Assembly: GCA_017861415.1 (NCBI GenBank)
Contig: JAGFXS010000043.1
Coordinates: forward strand, 1-10,038
DNA length: 10,038 nt
Direction of reading: 5' to 3'
From: Bacillota bacterium
Lineage (GTDB): Bacteria; Bacillota; Clostridia; Oscillospirales; Oscillospiraceae
Part shown: one piece after another, positions 1 to 7,226 of the stretch
How positions within the stretch are numbered: the stretch's first letter is position 1
How the letters are laid out: the number at the start of each line of letters is the position of its first letter
The notes under the pieces: generated by a model
Seen by the model: the letters and a program-made list of their open reading frames with translations, nothing else
Told to the model about the DNA's origin: nothing
The model's database searches: none
Translations under genes and position numbers: made by a program

Positions 1-1031
1 TTGGTGGTCAAAGCGATCTCGGGTACCAGAACCATGGCTGTGCGCCCCTGGGTCAGAGTTTCCTGAATCAGCTTCAGGTATATCTGGGTTTTTCCGCTGC
101 CTGTGATGCCATACAGCAGGGCTGCCTCCGGCTTACCCACATGGAGCAGCGCCGCAAGGCCACGGGCCGCCGCTTCCTGTTCCTCATTGAGCGTCAGTGC
201 GGGTGCGTTTCCCGTCATCTCTGGCAAAGCACGGCGGAAGACTTCCTGCTCCTCTAGCCGGAGGATACCGCTCTTTTCCAGACTCTTCAGGGTAGTCTTT
301 GACGCGCCGGTAAAGTAGCTGATCTCCTTCACCGAGCCGCTGCCGATGGCGCAGATCAGCTGGGTGACGGTGTAGCGCATGGGGGCGGACTCTCGCCGTT
401 TTTCCACAAGGGCCATGGCCTCCTGAGGGGGTAGGTTCAGCACGGCGATCTGCTCTGTTTTATCTCCAACCTTACGCTTAGCTCCGGTTTCCAACAAGAG
501 AACGCCTTCTCGTACCAATTCTCTCAGGGAGGGCTTCGGATCCTTTCCCTCAAAGGCAGCCAAGAACTGCCCTAACTCCATATCACCGCCGACGGCATAC
601 AAAAGCTCCAGAATTCGTCTAGCCTGTTGAGATTTACCGGCGATGCGGCATGCCTCCTCCCGGTCTATCCCCGGGGCCAGCCGGTAGCTGTCCTTCAGAG
701 TATACCAAAGGCCGGTGGGCAGCATGGCCAGCACCGCTGTGTACACGGTACAGAAGCAGCGATCTCGCAGCCAAAGAGCCAGCTGAATTCCCTTTTCGTC
801 CATCACCGCCCGCTCGTCCAAAAGGGAGAGCACAGGCTTAAGCTTTTTCGTATCTGTCTCTTGGGATAGAGCAAGCACGATCCCCTCTGTCCCTTTATTC
901 CCCTTTCCAAAGGGGATCAGCACCCGCATGCCAGGCACAAGATCGACAGCTAGCTCAGTCGGAACGGTGTAACTGTATGGCTTATCAATGGCAAAGGTCG
1001 CGGCGGATACCGCAATTCTAGCTATGGTCAT
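1..1031 (-). CDS. priA: Primosomal protein N' (replication restart helicase PriA), N-terminal part, 3' end outside window
   Basis: PriA is the superfamily 2 DNA helicase that recognises stalled forks and reloads the replisome. Reading the minus strand from the ATG at 1031 gives 343 uninterrupted residues. The start [20 protein letters not shown], followed by [14 protein letters not shown], matches the 3'-end DNA-binding domain (about residues 1-105). A winged-helix-like region follows. The helicase begins with the Walker A motif GITGSGKT at about 308-315, then LVPEIALT at 335-342, a PriA signature. The Cys zinc cluster and remaining helicase motifs lie beyond the window edge. The ATG is preceded by purine-rich GAGGGAAGCGGAAGGC rather than a clean Shine-Dalgarno. 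About 100 bp separate it from rpoZ, the longest gap in this run of genes. Many Firmicutes carry coaBC between rpoZ and priA; it is absent here. Family assignment is secure. Confidence 0.96.
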   Translation of the reverse strand, partial: MTIARIAVSAATFAIDKPYSYTVPTELAVDLVPGMRVLIPFGKGNKGTEGIVLALSQETDTKKLKPVLSLLDERAVMDEKGIQLALWLRDRCFCTVYTAVLAMLPTGLWYTLKDSYRLAPGIDREEACRIAGKSQQARRILELLYAVGGDMELGQFLAAFEGKDPKPSLRELVREGVLLLETGAKRKVGDKTEQIAVLNLPPQEAMALVEKRRESAPMRYTVTQLICAIGSGSVKEISYFTGASKTTLKSLEKSGILRLEEQEVFRRALPEMTGNAPALTLNEEQEAAARGLAALLHVGKPEAALLYGITGSGKTQIYLKLIQETLTQGRTAMVLVPEIALTT

Positions 1032-1129
1032 GCCTTCCGCTTCCCTCGTTTCTGTCAACCGGACTCATTCCCTTGGAAAAAGCGCAAGCGGCAGAGCAAT
1101 CCCATCTCTGTCGCCTGTCCACTCTCTCA

Positions 1130-1312
1130 TTAGGGCAGTTTTCCCTCAGCAATCTCCTCAATGGCAATACTTACAGGCTTATCCTCCAGGGAAATACCCT
1201 GTTCTTGCGCTTCCTCGGCAATCTGTCTGGCCCGGTGGGCCACCACATTGACTAGCTGATAGCGGCTGGGAATCTGTGCAAGCAAATCATTCATAGCGGG
1301 ATATAGCATCAT
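1130..1312 (-). CDS. rpoZ: DNA-directed RNA polymerase subunit omega
   Basis: Omega is the small RNA polymerase subunit that helps fold and assemble beta'. The 60-residue product contains the family core: SRYQLVNVVAHRARQIAEE (about residues 16-34) and the C-terminal PVSIAIEEIAEGKLP. It sits at the short end of the family but ends just after the conserved EEIA.GK segment, so it looks complete. Two ATGs are adjacent (1312 and 1309). The SD-like GAAGGAG lies inside the last codons of gmk and fits the first ATG better. Its place directly after gmk, with six bases between, is the standard gmk-rpoZ arrangement and supports the call. Confidence 0.9.
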   Translation of the reverse strand: MMLYPAMNDLLAQIPSRYQLVNVVAHRARQIAEEAQEQGISLEDKPVSIAIEEIAEGKLP

Positions 1313-1318
1313 ACTCTA

Positions 1319-1915
1319 TTACACTCCTTCAATTAGCGCGATGCGCTTTATGGTCCGGCAGCGCTCAGCAATGAGCACCGCCCGCAGCTCCTCCGCTGCT
1401 TTTTCCAATTCGTCATTGATGACGATGTAGTCATAGCGTGGGATCTCTCTGTATTCCTCGCGGGCTCTCTGAAGTCGTCCGGCAATTTTCTCCTCACTGT
1501 CGGTCTTACGGGCCCGAAGACGATGGGCCAATTCCTCAAAGGATGGCGGGACAATGAAAATGGTTCTGGCTTCGGGCCAGTTATCCTTCACCTGGGCTGC
1601 CCCTTGGACTTCAATATCCAAAATCACATCAATCCCACGGTCTAGCTGCTCTTCCACAATTTTTCGGGAGGTTCCGTAATAGTTTCCCACATACTGGGCA
1701 TATTCCAGAAACTCGCCCCTTTGAATTCTCTCTTCAAATTCTACCCGATTGATAAAGTGGTAATTCACACCGTCCACTTCTCCCGCTCTTGGCGGGCGAG
1801 TGGTACAGGAAACGGAAAAGTACACATCTGCACACGATTCCAGCACCTTTGCGATTACCGTACTTTTTCCTACACCCGAGGCGCCGGAGATAACAATTAG
1901 ACTTCCTTGGCTCAT
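1319..1915 (-). CDS. gmk: Guanylate kinase
   Basis: Guanylate kinase transfers phosphate from ATP to GMP or dGMP, giving GDP or dGDP, in the cytoplasm. The 198-residue length is typical. Visible motifs are the P-loop GASGVGKST (11-19), the GMP-binding stretch beginning [17 protein letters not shown] (38-54), the GEFLEYA.Y..N.YGT segment (67-82), [15 protein letters not shown] (96-110) and a lid region with [10 protein letters not shown]. The start ATG overlaps the remA stop as ATGA (1912-1915), implying translational coupling. In bacteria this enzyme links nucleotide supply to (p)ppGpp control, since Firmicutes Gmk is a known (p)ppGpp target. That is family knowledge and not visible here. Confidence 0.97.
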   Translation of the reverse strand: MSQGSLIVISGASGVGKSTVIAKVLESCADVYFSVSCTTRPPRAGEVDGVNYHFINRVEFEERIQRGEFLEYAQYVGNYYGTSRKIVEEQLDRGIDVILDIEVQGAAQVKDNWPEARTIFIVPPSFEELAHRLRARKTDSEEKIAGRLQRAREEYREIPRYDYIVINDELEKAAEELRAVLIAERCRTIKRIALIEGV

Positions 1916-2175
1916 TCCTGCTCCCCCTCCGGCATCGTATCCTTGCCTCCCAGGCGACCGGCCACCGTCTCCGGCTGAAGGGCAGAGAGGATGATATGGT
2001 CACTGTCTGTAATGAGTACGGCCCGGGTCCTTCTGCCGTATGTGGCATCTACGAGTACGCCACGGTCACGAGCCTCCTGCACCATACGCTTAATAGGCGC
2101 TGACTCCGGGCTGACAATGGCAATCAGCCGCCCGGCGGACACCATATTTCCAAACCCGATGTTAATGAGCTTCAC
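1912..2175 (-). CDS. remA: RemA family extracellular matrix/osmotic regulator (DUF370)
   Basis: This is an 87-residue DUF370 protein. RemA of Bacillus subtilis is an oligomeric DNA-binding activator of biofilm matrix and osmoprotection genes. The sequence shows the family pattern: [20 protein letters not shown] at the start, [11 protein letters not shown] in the middle and the basic [15 protein letters not shown] stretch at about 44-58, which belongs to the DNA-binding face in the family. The acidic tail (about 74-87) is outside the conserved part. The start is GTG at 2175, with a strong AGGAGG at 2184-2189 overlapping the yicC stop, spacing 8. It sits between yicC and gmk, the canonical Clostridia/Bacilli order. 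Non-biofilm Clostridia also carry it next to gmk, so the regulated genes here are unknown. Confidence 0.94.
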   Translation of the reverse strand: MKLINIGFGNMVSAGRLIAIVSPESAPIKRMVQEARDRGVLVDATYGRRTRAVLITDSDHIILSALQPETVAGRLGGKDTMPEGEQE

Positions 2176-2187
2176 TCGCTCCGCCTC

Positions 2188-3066
2188 CTATTCAATGTTC
2201 TGAACCTGTTCCCGGATCTTCTCAACCTCGCCTTTCATTTCCACCACGATGCGGGTTGTCTCCACATCTGAGCACTTGGAGCCAATGGTGTTTACCTCTC
2301 GGTTGAACTCTTGAATGAGAAAATCCAGCTTGCGGCCAACAATGCCACCCTCGCTTAGGATTTCATCCAGCTGATCCAGATGGCTGCGCAACCGAACCGT
2401 CTCCTCGTCTACTGCCACTTTGTCGGCAAAAATCGCCGCCTCAGTGAGAATTCGATTCTCATCAATCTGAGTATTTTCCAAAACCTCTGCCATGCGCCGT
2501 TCCAGTCTACCCCTATACTCCGCCATGGCCTCCGGCCCCTTAGCCTCCACGATAGACAAAAGCCTACGAATAGCCTGGGCACGGCTGGCGATATCCTCCG
2601 CCAGTTTTCGCCCTTCCCGGTCCCGCATGGCGTTAAACTCCCCTATGGCCAGATCCAGCACCTGACAGATATCCTCCGCCACCTCTTCCAGATCTGCCTG
2701 CTCCTTTTCCACCAAAAATATGTCCGGGAATCGAGAGAGCAGCGATACGGACAGATCGTCCCGTAGGCTATAAGTGTCTCGCAAGGTAACCAAAGCCTTG
2801 TAGTAACCGTCTGCTACAGGCTTGTTTAAGGTAACCTCTACCTTCTCCGCTGCGGAAGTATCTAGGGAAACAAACACATCTACTTTTCCCCGGGAAATCT
2901 GCTTCTGCAGACGGGCTTTGATAGCCTCCTCGGCGAACACATAGGCCCTGGGAATTTTCACGGAGCTGTCCAAATACCGATTGTTAACGGAGCGGAGCTC
3001 CACGGTAATGGTTCTGTCATGGAGGGAGCTCTCTCCTCGTCCATATCCTGTCATGCTTCGTATCAA
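2188..3066 (-). CDS. yicC: YicC family endoribonuclease (YicC/YloC)
   Basis: This 292-residue YicC-like protein is conserved end to end: N-terminal IRSMTGYGRGE, then VELRSVNNRYLD, and the C-terminal DUF1732 part with FLIQEFNREVNTIGSK and the terminal REQVQNIE. Members from E. coli (YicC) and B. subtilis (YloC) are linked to RNA degradation and endoribonuclease activity, and the helical C-terminal domain mediates oligomerisation. I place the start at TTG (3066), giving MIRSMTGYGR, the usual family N-terminus. GAGAAAGGG (3075-3083) lies 8 bases upstream. The longer GTG start at 3075 would overlap that ribosome binding site. The gap to the J-domain gene upstream is 36 bp, and the stop overlaps the remA Shine-Dalgarno. 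Confidence 0.95.
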   Translation of the reverse strand: MIRSMTGYGRGESSLHDRTITVELRSVNNRYLDSSVKIPRAYVFAEEAIKARLQKQISRGKVDVFVSLDTSAAEKVEVTLNKPVADGYYKALVTLRDTYSLRDDLSVSLLSRFPDIFLVEKEQADLEEVAEDICQVLDLAIGEFNAMRDREGRKLAEDIASRAQAIRRLLSIVEAKGPEAMAEYRGRLERRMAEVLENTQIDENRILTEAAIFADKVAVDEETVRLRSHLDQLDEILSEGGIVGRKLDFLIQEFNREVNTIGSKCSDVETTRIVVEMKGEVEKIREQVQNIE

Positions 3067-3102
3067 GGCAAACACCCTTTCTCAGGTTGTGACGGTTTTT
3101 GA

Positions 3103-3699
3103 TCAGTTACAGCCGCCATTGCAAAGGCAGTTTAAACAGAGGGCACCCATGCAGCAGTCCGACGTACTCATGCCACCCTGCTGATATGTCTGAAATCCTC
3201 GGCCGGACTGTTGGTCGATATACTGAACCGCCTGCCGGTATTCCATATTCCCCGGTTCCATCCGCAGAGCCATGTTAAAATGATCCCTGGCCTCCGCAAG
3301 CCAGCCGCGGCGGTAGGAAAGGCTTCCCATGAGATAGTACCATTCTGCGGTACGGGCGCCGCCACTTTCTAAAAGGCGCTGCGCCTCATTGAGCCGGCCC
3401 ACATCAATCATCTGCCGCACCTGTTGAAAAAGCGGATCGTCCCCATAGGTTCTTTGCCCGCTTCCGGAAGATTGATAGCCGCCGTAAGACCCACCATAGC
3501 CCTGCCCGCTTGAGCGCTGCTTCACTATGGCATCATAGGCCTCATTAACTTCCTTCATCTTCTCCTCGGCCAATCCAGATAGGGGGTTGTTTTGATAGTT
3601 GTCCGGGTGGTACTTCTTTACCATATCCCGGTATGCTTTTTTGACTTCCTCGTCACTGGCATTGGGTTTAATCCCAAGTATGACATACGGATCACTCAT
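3103..3699 (-). CDS. J-domain (DnaJ-like) protein with TPR-like region and Cys-rich C-terminus
   Basis: The 198-residue protein begins with a clear J domain (about 1-60): DPYVILGI, DEEVKKAYRDMVKKYHPD with the HPD triad at 31-33, and EVNEAYDAI. J domains stimulate the ATPase of Hsp70 (DnaK). A Gly/Ser/Tyr/Gln-rich linker (about 63-86) follows. Next comes a helical repeat region (about 91-160) in which AEWYYLMGSLSYRRGWLAEA plus ALRMEPGNMEYR reads as a TPR. The tail has six cysteines (182, 183, 188, 191, 193, 197) in the last 17 residues. It lacks the DnaJ zinc-finger and CTD modules, so it is a specialised J protein and not the housekeeping DnaJ. Its ATG overlaps the DUF5685 stop (ATGA, 3696-3699), and AAGGGAG lies 8 bases upstream. 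The client is unknown. The Cys tail could bind metal or be lipidated, which is inference only. Confidence 0.88.
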   Translation of the reverse strand: MSDPYVILGIKPNASDEEVKKAYRDMVKKYHPDNYQNNPLSGLAEEKMKEVNEAYDAIVKQRSSGQGYGGSYGGYQSSGSGQRTYGDDPLFQQVRQMIDVGRLNEAQRLLESGGARTAEWYYLMGSLSYRRGWLAEARDHFNMALRMEPGNMEYRQAVQYIDQQSGRGFQTYQQGGMSTSDCCMGALCLNCLCNGGCN

Positions 3700-4592
3700 C
3701 GGCCATTCTCCCTTAATCTATTGATGAACTGTGCTGTACATGATTTCTTTTGGGTTTTCCACTCGCCGGACAGAACAGCCTCTTCCATAGCAGGAAGGCC
3801 CAGCGTCAATATATTCTCAAGGATGGGGGACCACACTCCGCAATCCAGCCATTCATAAGCACCCTGGGCAAGCCCCAAAGATGCGTACATGGTCTCTCGT
3901 ACTGTCTCGCGGTTCTCATAAACCGCTTCTCCGTAGCGGGAGAGCAAAGGATTATAATTCCCGTGTTTCAAATCCTCTTCCAGATCATCCCAGGCATCCA
4001 CCAGGTATATCCAGCGTCCCACATGGTAGAGAAGCTGACCCAGCGCCTCGCTCCCAGCCTGTCCGTGAATACCGGAGGCAGCCTGCAAAATCCGAGCAAA
4101 GGCATCCGCCGTGCGGTCTATGGAGTCACAACCCGCCTCCTCCATCTGCCGCAGCTCTAGAAGACATGCCTCCGTGACCCGGTCAAAATCCGGACAGCGG
4201 CTTCTTGCCTTGCGATAGGGAAACCCAAACCATGCGGTGAGAAACCGCAGGGGAATGCTCTTGAAAAAACCCGCGTCCTGCACATTATCCCGCAGCTTCC
4301 AATAGGTGAGGATCACACTTTCATCGGCTGCCAGTTCCAGACCCACATCCTCCTGCCAGCTCTCACGCTTACGGATGGGGTAAAAGGAACACCGCCGACA
4401 GTTGATACAAGGGGTCTCCCGATTTTTTGCCAACAATATGGCTAAAAAGGTAAAATCATAGTTTAGAAACAACTGGGGCAGGCGGCCATAGCGCTTCCCA
4501 ATCGCATGGCACAAGCCGCAATAGGCCGCTCGATACCGCTCCCGGTCTTCCTCCGGTAACCGGTCCAGATACGGTCTTACATATCCGAACAT
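3696..4592 (-). CDS. DUF5685 family protein (function unknown)
   Basis: The 298-residue protein starts MFGYVRPYLDRL and matches what I recall of the DUF5685 family from Clostridia: AAYCGLCHAIGKRYG near the N-terminus and LNYDFTFLAILLA after it. Cysteines cluster at 25 and 28 (CGLC) and at 62, 65 and 68 (CINCRRC), a plausible metal or iron-sulfur site. The rest is mostly helical, with GRWIYLVDAWDDLEEDL at about 190-207. The aspartate/glutamate-rich DAWDDLEEDL resembles metal-binding helices of prenyltransferase-like folds, but I would not assign an activity. No signal peptide is visible. It overlaps the RseC-family gene upstream by 16 bp and the J-domain gene downstream by 4 bp, so the three are probably translated together. 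The SD before ATG 4592 is weak (CAGAG), suggesting coupling to the upstream gene. Confidence 0.82.
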   Translation of the reverse strand: MFGYVRPYLDRLPEEDRERYRAAYCGLCHAIGKRYGRLPQLFLNYDFTFLAILLAKNRETPCINCRRCSFYPIRKRESWQEDVGLELAADESVILTYWKLRDNVQDAGFFKSIPLRFLTAWFGFPYRKARSRCPDFDRVTEACLLELRQMEEAGCDSIDRTADAFARILQAASGIHGQAGSEALGQLLYHVGRWIYLVDAWDDLEEDLKHGNYNPLLSRYGEAVYENRETVRETMYASLGLAQGAYEWLDCGVWSPILENILTLGLPAMEEAVLSGEWKTQKKSCTAQFINRLRENGR

Positions 4593-5014
4593 CTCTGTTT
4601 AATCTCTATCACGCTAAATTGAAGACTACGCTTCCGCCTAGCTCTACGATCCCAGCCGATGGCACCCAAAACACCCAGCAGAAAACCGATAAGGCCGCCC
4701 ACAACGGGCAACACACTCTCCGCTCCTGCCAAGAGGGAGGAGATGGTTAAATAAACAGCAAAAAACAAAAAGAAGGGCAAAATATAGACCATGGCCGCGG
4801 CGGCCAGAATTTGAGCGCTTCCGCTTTCCACCGTCACCACATCGCCTGGCTTTGCGCCAGCCCCATTCTTGGCCCAGACCACAGTCTCACCGGTGATGAT
4901 TTGAGTACAGCCGGCACACTCTGAGCAATCATGCCCGCAGGCGGTAAGCCGCCGGATTTGTACTTTGGCCATTCCATTATCGTTCAATTCACGAACGGTC
5001 GCTACTTGTATCAT
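4577..5014 (-). CDS. SoxR-reducing system protein RseC family (RseC/MucC) membrane protein
   Basis: The 145-residue protein has the RseC layout: a short N-terminal beta domain (ATVRELNDNGMAKVQIRR), a cysteine cluster ACGHDCSECAGC with Cys at 26, 30, 33 and 36, a GDVVTVE strand, then two transmembrane helices (about 68-92 and 101-120) followed by basic WDRRARRKR that should face the cytoplasm. In proteobacteria RseC acts in SoxR reduction with an Rnf-type complex and has been tied to sigma-E control. In Clostridia the role is not settled, and redox or Fe-S handling at the membrane is a reasonable inference. GAGG lies 9 bases before ATG 5014, and 18 bp separate it from cdaR. I give no gene symbol because orthology with E. 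coli rseC is distant. Confidence 0.85.
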   Translation of the reverse strand: MIQVATVRELNDNGMAKVQIRRLTACGHDCSECAGCTQIITGETVVWAKNGAGAKPGDVVTVESGSAQILAAAAMVYILPFFLFFAVYLTISSLLAGAESVLPVVGGLIGFLLGVLGAIGWDRRARRKRSLQFSVIEIKQRCSDM

Positions 5015-5032
5015 AATTGGAACCCTCGCTTC

Positions 5033-6265
5033 CTAACGCCCCAAATTGACTGCCACACTATATTCGGCTCCCACGACACCAGCCTCGGTGGAGCCTTCCA
5101 GATTGATGGTGGCAGGCACCCACTGCTGTCCGGTGGTTTGCACCGCATCTGTCAAATCGACAGTGACCTGAATTTTGTCTGCGGTTACCTGATCCAGGGC
5201 AGCCTGCCCTCCACGAATCCAAACCTGCAGGGATTCCGTCACAAGGGTAGCCCTGTACCCCTGGGGCACATTGATCAGATGAATTTGATTTGCTGAAATA
5301 GATTTCATCTGAAGATCTTTAAATGTAACGGAAACAGAGGCTTCTGTTTCCCCGTTTCGATTTGTCATCCCTTCGGGAATGGGAATGGGCAGTACCGCGG
5401 GTACCCCTTCAAAAACTTCACCCAAGTTAATCTCTCCCAGAGAGAGCTTACGAAGGCCGGAGAGCACCTCATCTGGACCGCTCAGGCGGACGGTTGCCGG
5501 TGAAATAGTGTAAGTTGCGCCCGCACTTTTCGCACCGCCTCCATCGATAAGAGTAACCTCAAGCGGAATATCGTATACCCGAACCACAGGCATAAAAACC
5601 TTCGCCATCTGAGAACTCAGAGTTAGACTGGGGTGGGCTAAAATATTCCCTTTCTGATCCACCAGCACTACCAAAAGCTCCTGATCCACGGAGCTCTTCA
5701 CGTTTTCATCCCGCACCGTGACCACGGCATGGGCAATCTGGTTCACAACGGTTTCCGGCCCTGATACCTCCAAGGTGGAGGGTGATACCATCACAGGATC
5801 TGCCTCATAGCCGCTGATCAGTGTGCCTGCAAACTCACCGATCACGGGGATTTCCCGGGTCGCCTTTTTCTCAATGGTGACCGTTACATAAAAATTCTCA
5901 TTTTCCCGGATCACCACGCCATCAGCGGCAACCAAATCGGGGAGCACATATTTACCTCGGATCCGCACTTCTCCGGCCTGCTTATAGGCCGATACATCCA
6001 GCGTCACCGACACCGAATTGTATAGCTTCAAAAATGTCTTTCGATTGCCCCTGATCTTCAGATCCATAGAGTCCCGAGACAGGTCTGTCACCATGAGCCC
6101 CAACTCGTTTAGCGCCTCCACTCCATGAATGGTAACAGGCACATCATCAAAGGTGGTCTCTGCGACGGGATTTTCTACATTCACCACGTAAAGCCATAAT
6201 AGTATCGCCAGCAGGAGGGCGAATACGACATTGGCGCCTCTTCTGTTTTTCCGCGTTTCATTCAA
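5033..6265 (-). CDS. cdaR: CdaR (YbbR-domain) regulator of diadenylate cyclase
   Basis: CdaR is a membrane-anchored extracytoplasmic protein that modulates CdaA and so c-di-AMP levels. The 410-residue product has a basic N-terminus (ETRKNRRG), one membrane segment VVFALLLAILLWLYVV (about 13-28) and then four YbbR-like beta repeats, roughly 35-132, 138-228, 230-317 and 320-410. Each is recognisable from pieces such as VPVTIHGVEALNELGLMVTD, SPSTLEVSGPETVVNQI, SPATVRLSGPDEVLSGL and YRATLVTESLQVWIRG. I place the start at TTG 6265: a near-perfect AAAGGAGGTG (6273-6282) leaves a 9-base gap from GGAGG, and TTG overlaps the cdaA stop as TTGA. A longer open frame to 6292 would run across that SD. In many Firmicutes glmM comes next; here an RseC-family gene does. 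Confidence 0.94.
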   Translation of the reverse strand: MNETRKNRRGANVVFALLLAILLWLYVVNVENPVAETTFDDVPVTIHGVEALNELGLMVTDLSRDSMDLKIRGNRKTFLKLYNSVSVTLDVSAYKQAGEVRIRGKYVLPDLVAADGVVIRENENFYVTVTIEKKATREIPVIGEFAGTLISGYEADPVMVSPSTLEVSGPETVVNQIAHAVVTVRDENVKSSVDQELLVVLVDQKGNILAHPSLTLSSQMAKVFMPVVRVYDIPLEVTLIDGGGAKSAGATYTISPATVRLSGPDEVLSGLRKLSLGEINLGEVFEGVPAVLPIPIPEGMTNRNGETEASVSVTFKDLQMKSISANQIHLINVPQGYRATLVTESLQVWIRGGQAALDQVTADKIQVTVDLTDAVQTTGQQWVPATINLEGSTEAGVVGAEYSVAVNLGR

Positions 6266-7131
6266 GTTGCGCCACCTCCTTTCCGGTACCAACGGAGCAG
6301 GAATGTCCTGGCGCTTTTGGGAGGTGCGTTTTCCTTTGGCAGTAACTCATTGCGTAGGATACGCTCCAGGGTTTCCGGGGCCAGATGACGCCGAAGCCGT
6401 CCACCGATAGCCACCGAGATGGTTCCCGTCTCCTCGGAGACAATGGCAACTACCGCGTCGGACTGCTCGCTGATGCCGATCCCCGCCCGGTGCCGTGTAC
6501 CCAGGTCTCGGGAGAGGTTCCGGTTGCCCGAAAGAGGCAGCATACAGGCTGCTCCGGCGACCCGCCCCTTGCGGATCACCACCGCACCATCATGGAGGGG
6601 CGCCTTGGGGTAAAAGATATTTTTCATCAGCTCTGCGGAGACTGTGGCATCCATCCGTGTGCCGGATTCCGTCACCACCTGCAGGGAATTTTTTCGTTCA
6701 AAGACAATAAGGGCACCCACCCGATCTCTGGATAGCTCCGAAAAAGCCAGCACCGTTTCCTTGACGGCCGTTTCAATTTCATCCTGAGGCAGTTCCCTTC
6801 CCACTAAAAGCTGGCCTAGATCATTGCTACCCAATTCCTCCAGAAAGCGCCGGATTTCCGGCTGAAACACCACCACCAAAGCCAGAAGGCCCAATTCCAT
6901 GGCTTTGTTTAGAATAAAGCTGATGACGCTCAGATTCAACAGGTAAGAGATCCACAAGAGCGCCACAATCAGCACAATGGCTTTAACCACCTGTGCTGCG
7001 CTGCTTCTGCGAAGCAGGGCCATTCCTTTATAGATCAGATAAGCCACCACCAGGATATCAATCACATCTGTGATTTCAATGAGCTGAAGATATCCCATAA
7101 TCGTCCCGAGCAGCGACCGCATCATTTCCAT
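6262..7131 (-). CDS. cdaA: Diadenylate cyclase CdaA (c-di-AMP synthase)
   Basis: CdaA condenses two ATP into cyclic di-AMP, which controls potassium and osmolyte transport and cell wall homeostasis. The 289-residue protein has three transmembrane helices (about 24-40, 50-66 and 70-90) followed by a DAC (DisA_N) domain. Its catalytic motifs are DGA at 181-183 (PLHDGAVVIRKGR), RHR at 213-215 (LGTRHRAGIGISE) and SEETG at 232-236. The segment ALVVVFQPEIRRFLEELG between membrane and catalytic parts is typical of the family. I chose ATG 7131 (MEMMRSLLG) because AGGGGG ends 9 bases upstream and the N-terminus then fits the family. The open frame continues to a TTG at 7191 with poor support. The stop overlaps the cdaR start (TTGA). 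A promoter lies at 7227-7255. Confidence 0.96.
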   Translation of the reverse strand: MEMMRSLLGTIMGYLQLIEITDVIDILVVAYLIYKGMALLRRSSAAQVVKAIVLIVALLWISYLLNLSVISFILNKAMELGLLALVVVFQPEIRRFLEELGSNDLGQLLVGRELPQDEIETAVKETVLAFSELSRDRVGALIVFERKNSLQVVTESGTRMDATVSAELMKNIFYPKAPLHDGAVVIRKGRVAGAACMLPLSGNRNLSRDLGTRHRAGIGISEQSDAVVAIVSEETGTISVAIGGRLRRHLAPETLERILRNELLPKENAPPKSARTFLLRWYRKGGGAT

Positions 7132-7148
7132 AAACCGAATCCCCCTCC

Positions 7149-7184
7149 CCCCTGCTTGTCTAAACGCCAGGGGAGCCACCTCCC
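7149..7184 (-). promoter_or_regulatory. Competing hairpins in the cdaA leader, next to the ribosome binding site
   Basis: In the predicted cdaA leader RNA, GGGAG (7180-7184) can pair with CTCCC (7171-7175) across a 4-base loop. The CCCCTG at 7168-7173 can instead pair with CAGGGG (7149-7154), which reaches into the G-rich ribosome binding block at 7141-7152. The two pairings share bases 7171-7173 and exclude each other. The pairing potential is visible in the sequence. A regulatory role is a guess, and G-rich tracts easily give such pairings by chance. Confidence 0.3.
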
Positions 7185-7226
7185 GCGGCAAGGCAGCGGC
7201 AAAAACACCGCATGGCTATTCGATTT

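Noticed and set aside
1053..1058. TTGACA on the minus strand upstream of priA as a promoter -35
   Set aside because: It is a perfect -35 hexamer, but the region 16-18 bases downstream (around the priA ATG) has no -10-like sequence, so it is probably chance.
2380..2766. 128-codon plus-strand open frame
   Set aside because: It is antisense to the conserved yicC gene, with composition and sequence typical of a shadow frame and no family resemblance.
3085..3114. Inverted repeat between the J-domain gene and yicC as a terminator
   Set aside because: The 9-base arms pair fully only as plus-strand RNA with two G-U pairs. In the sense RNA there are two C-A mismatches and no following T-run, so it is not a credible terminator for these genes.
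3750..4160. 136-codon plus-strand open frame
   Set aside because: It lies wholly antisense to the DUF5685 gene, has no recognisable domain or good ribosome binding site, and the opposite strand carries a convincing protein in a packed gene run.
4506..4520. CGLCH in the DUF5685 protein as a cytochrome c heme-binding (CxxCH) motif
   Set aside because: The protein has no signal peptide or export signal, and the CxxC appears to be a family feature where the following His is not required. Covalent heme attachment is unlikely.
4931..5296. 121-codon plus-strand open frame spanning the cdaR/RseC-like junction
   Set aside because: It is antisense to two well-supported genes and has no family signature.
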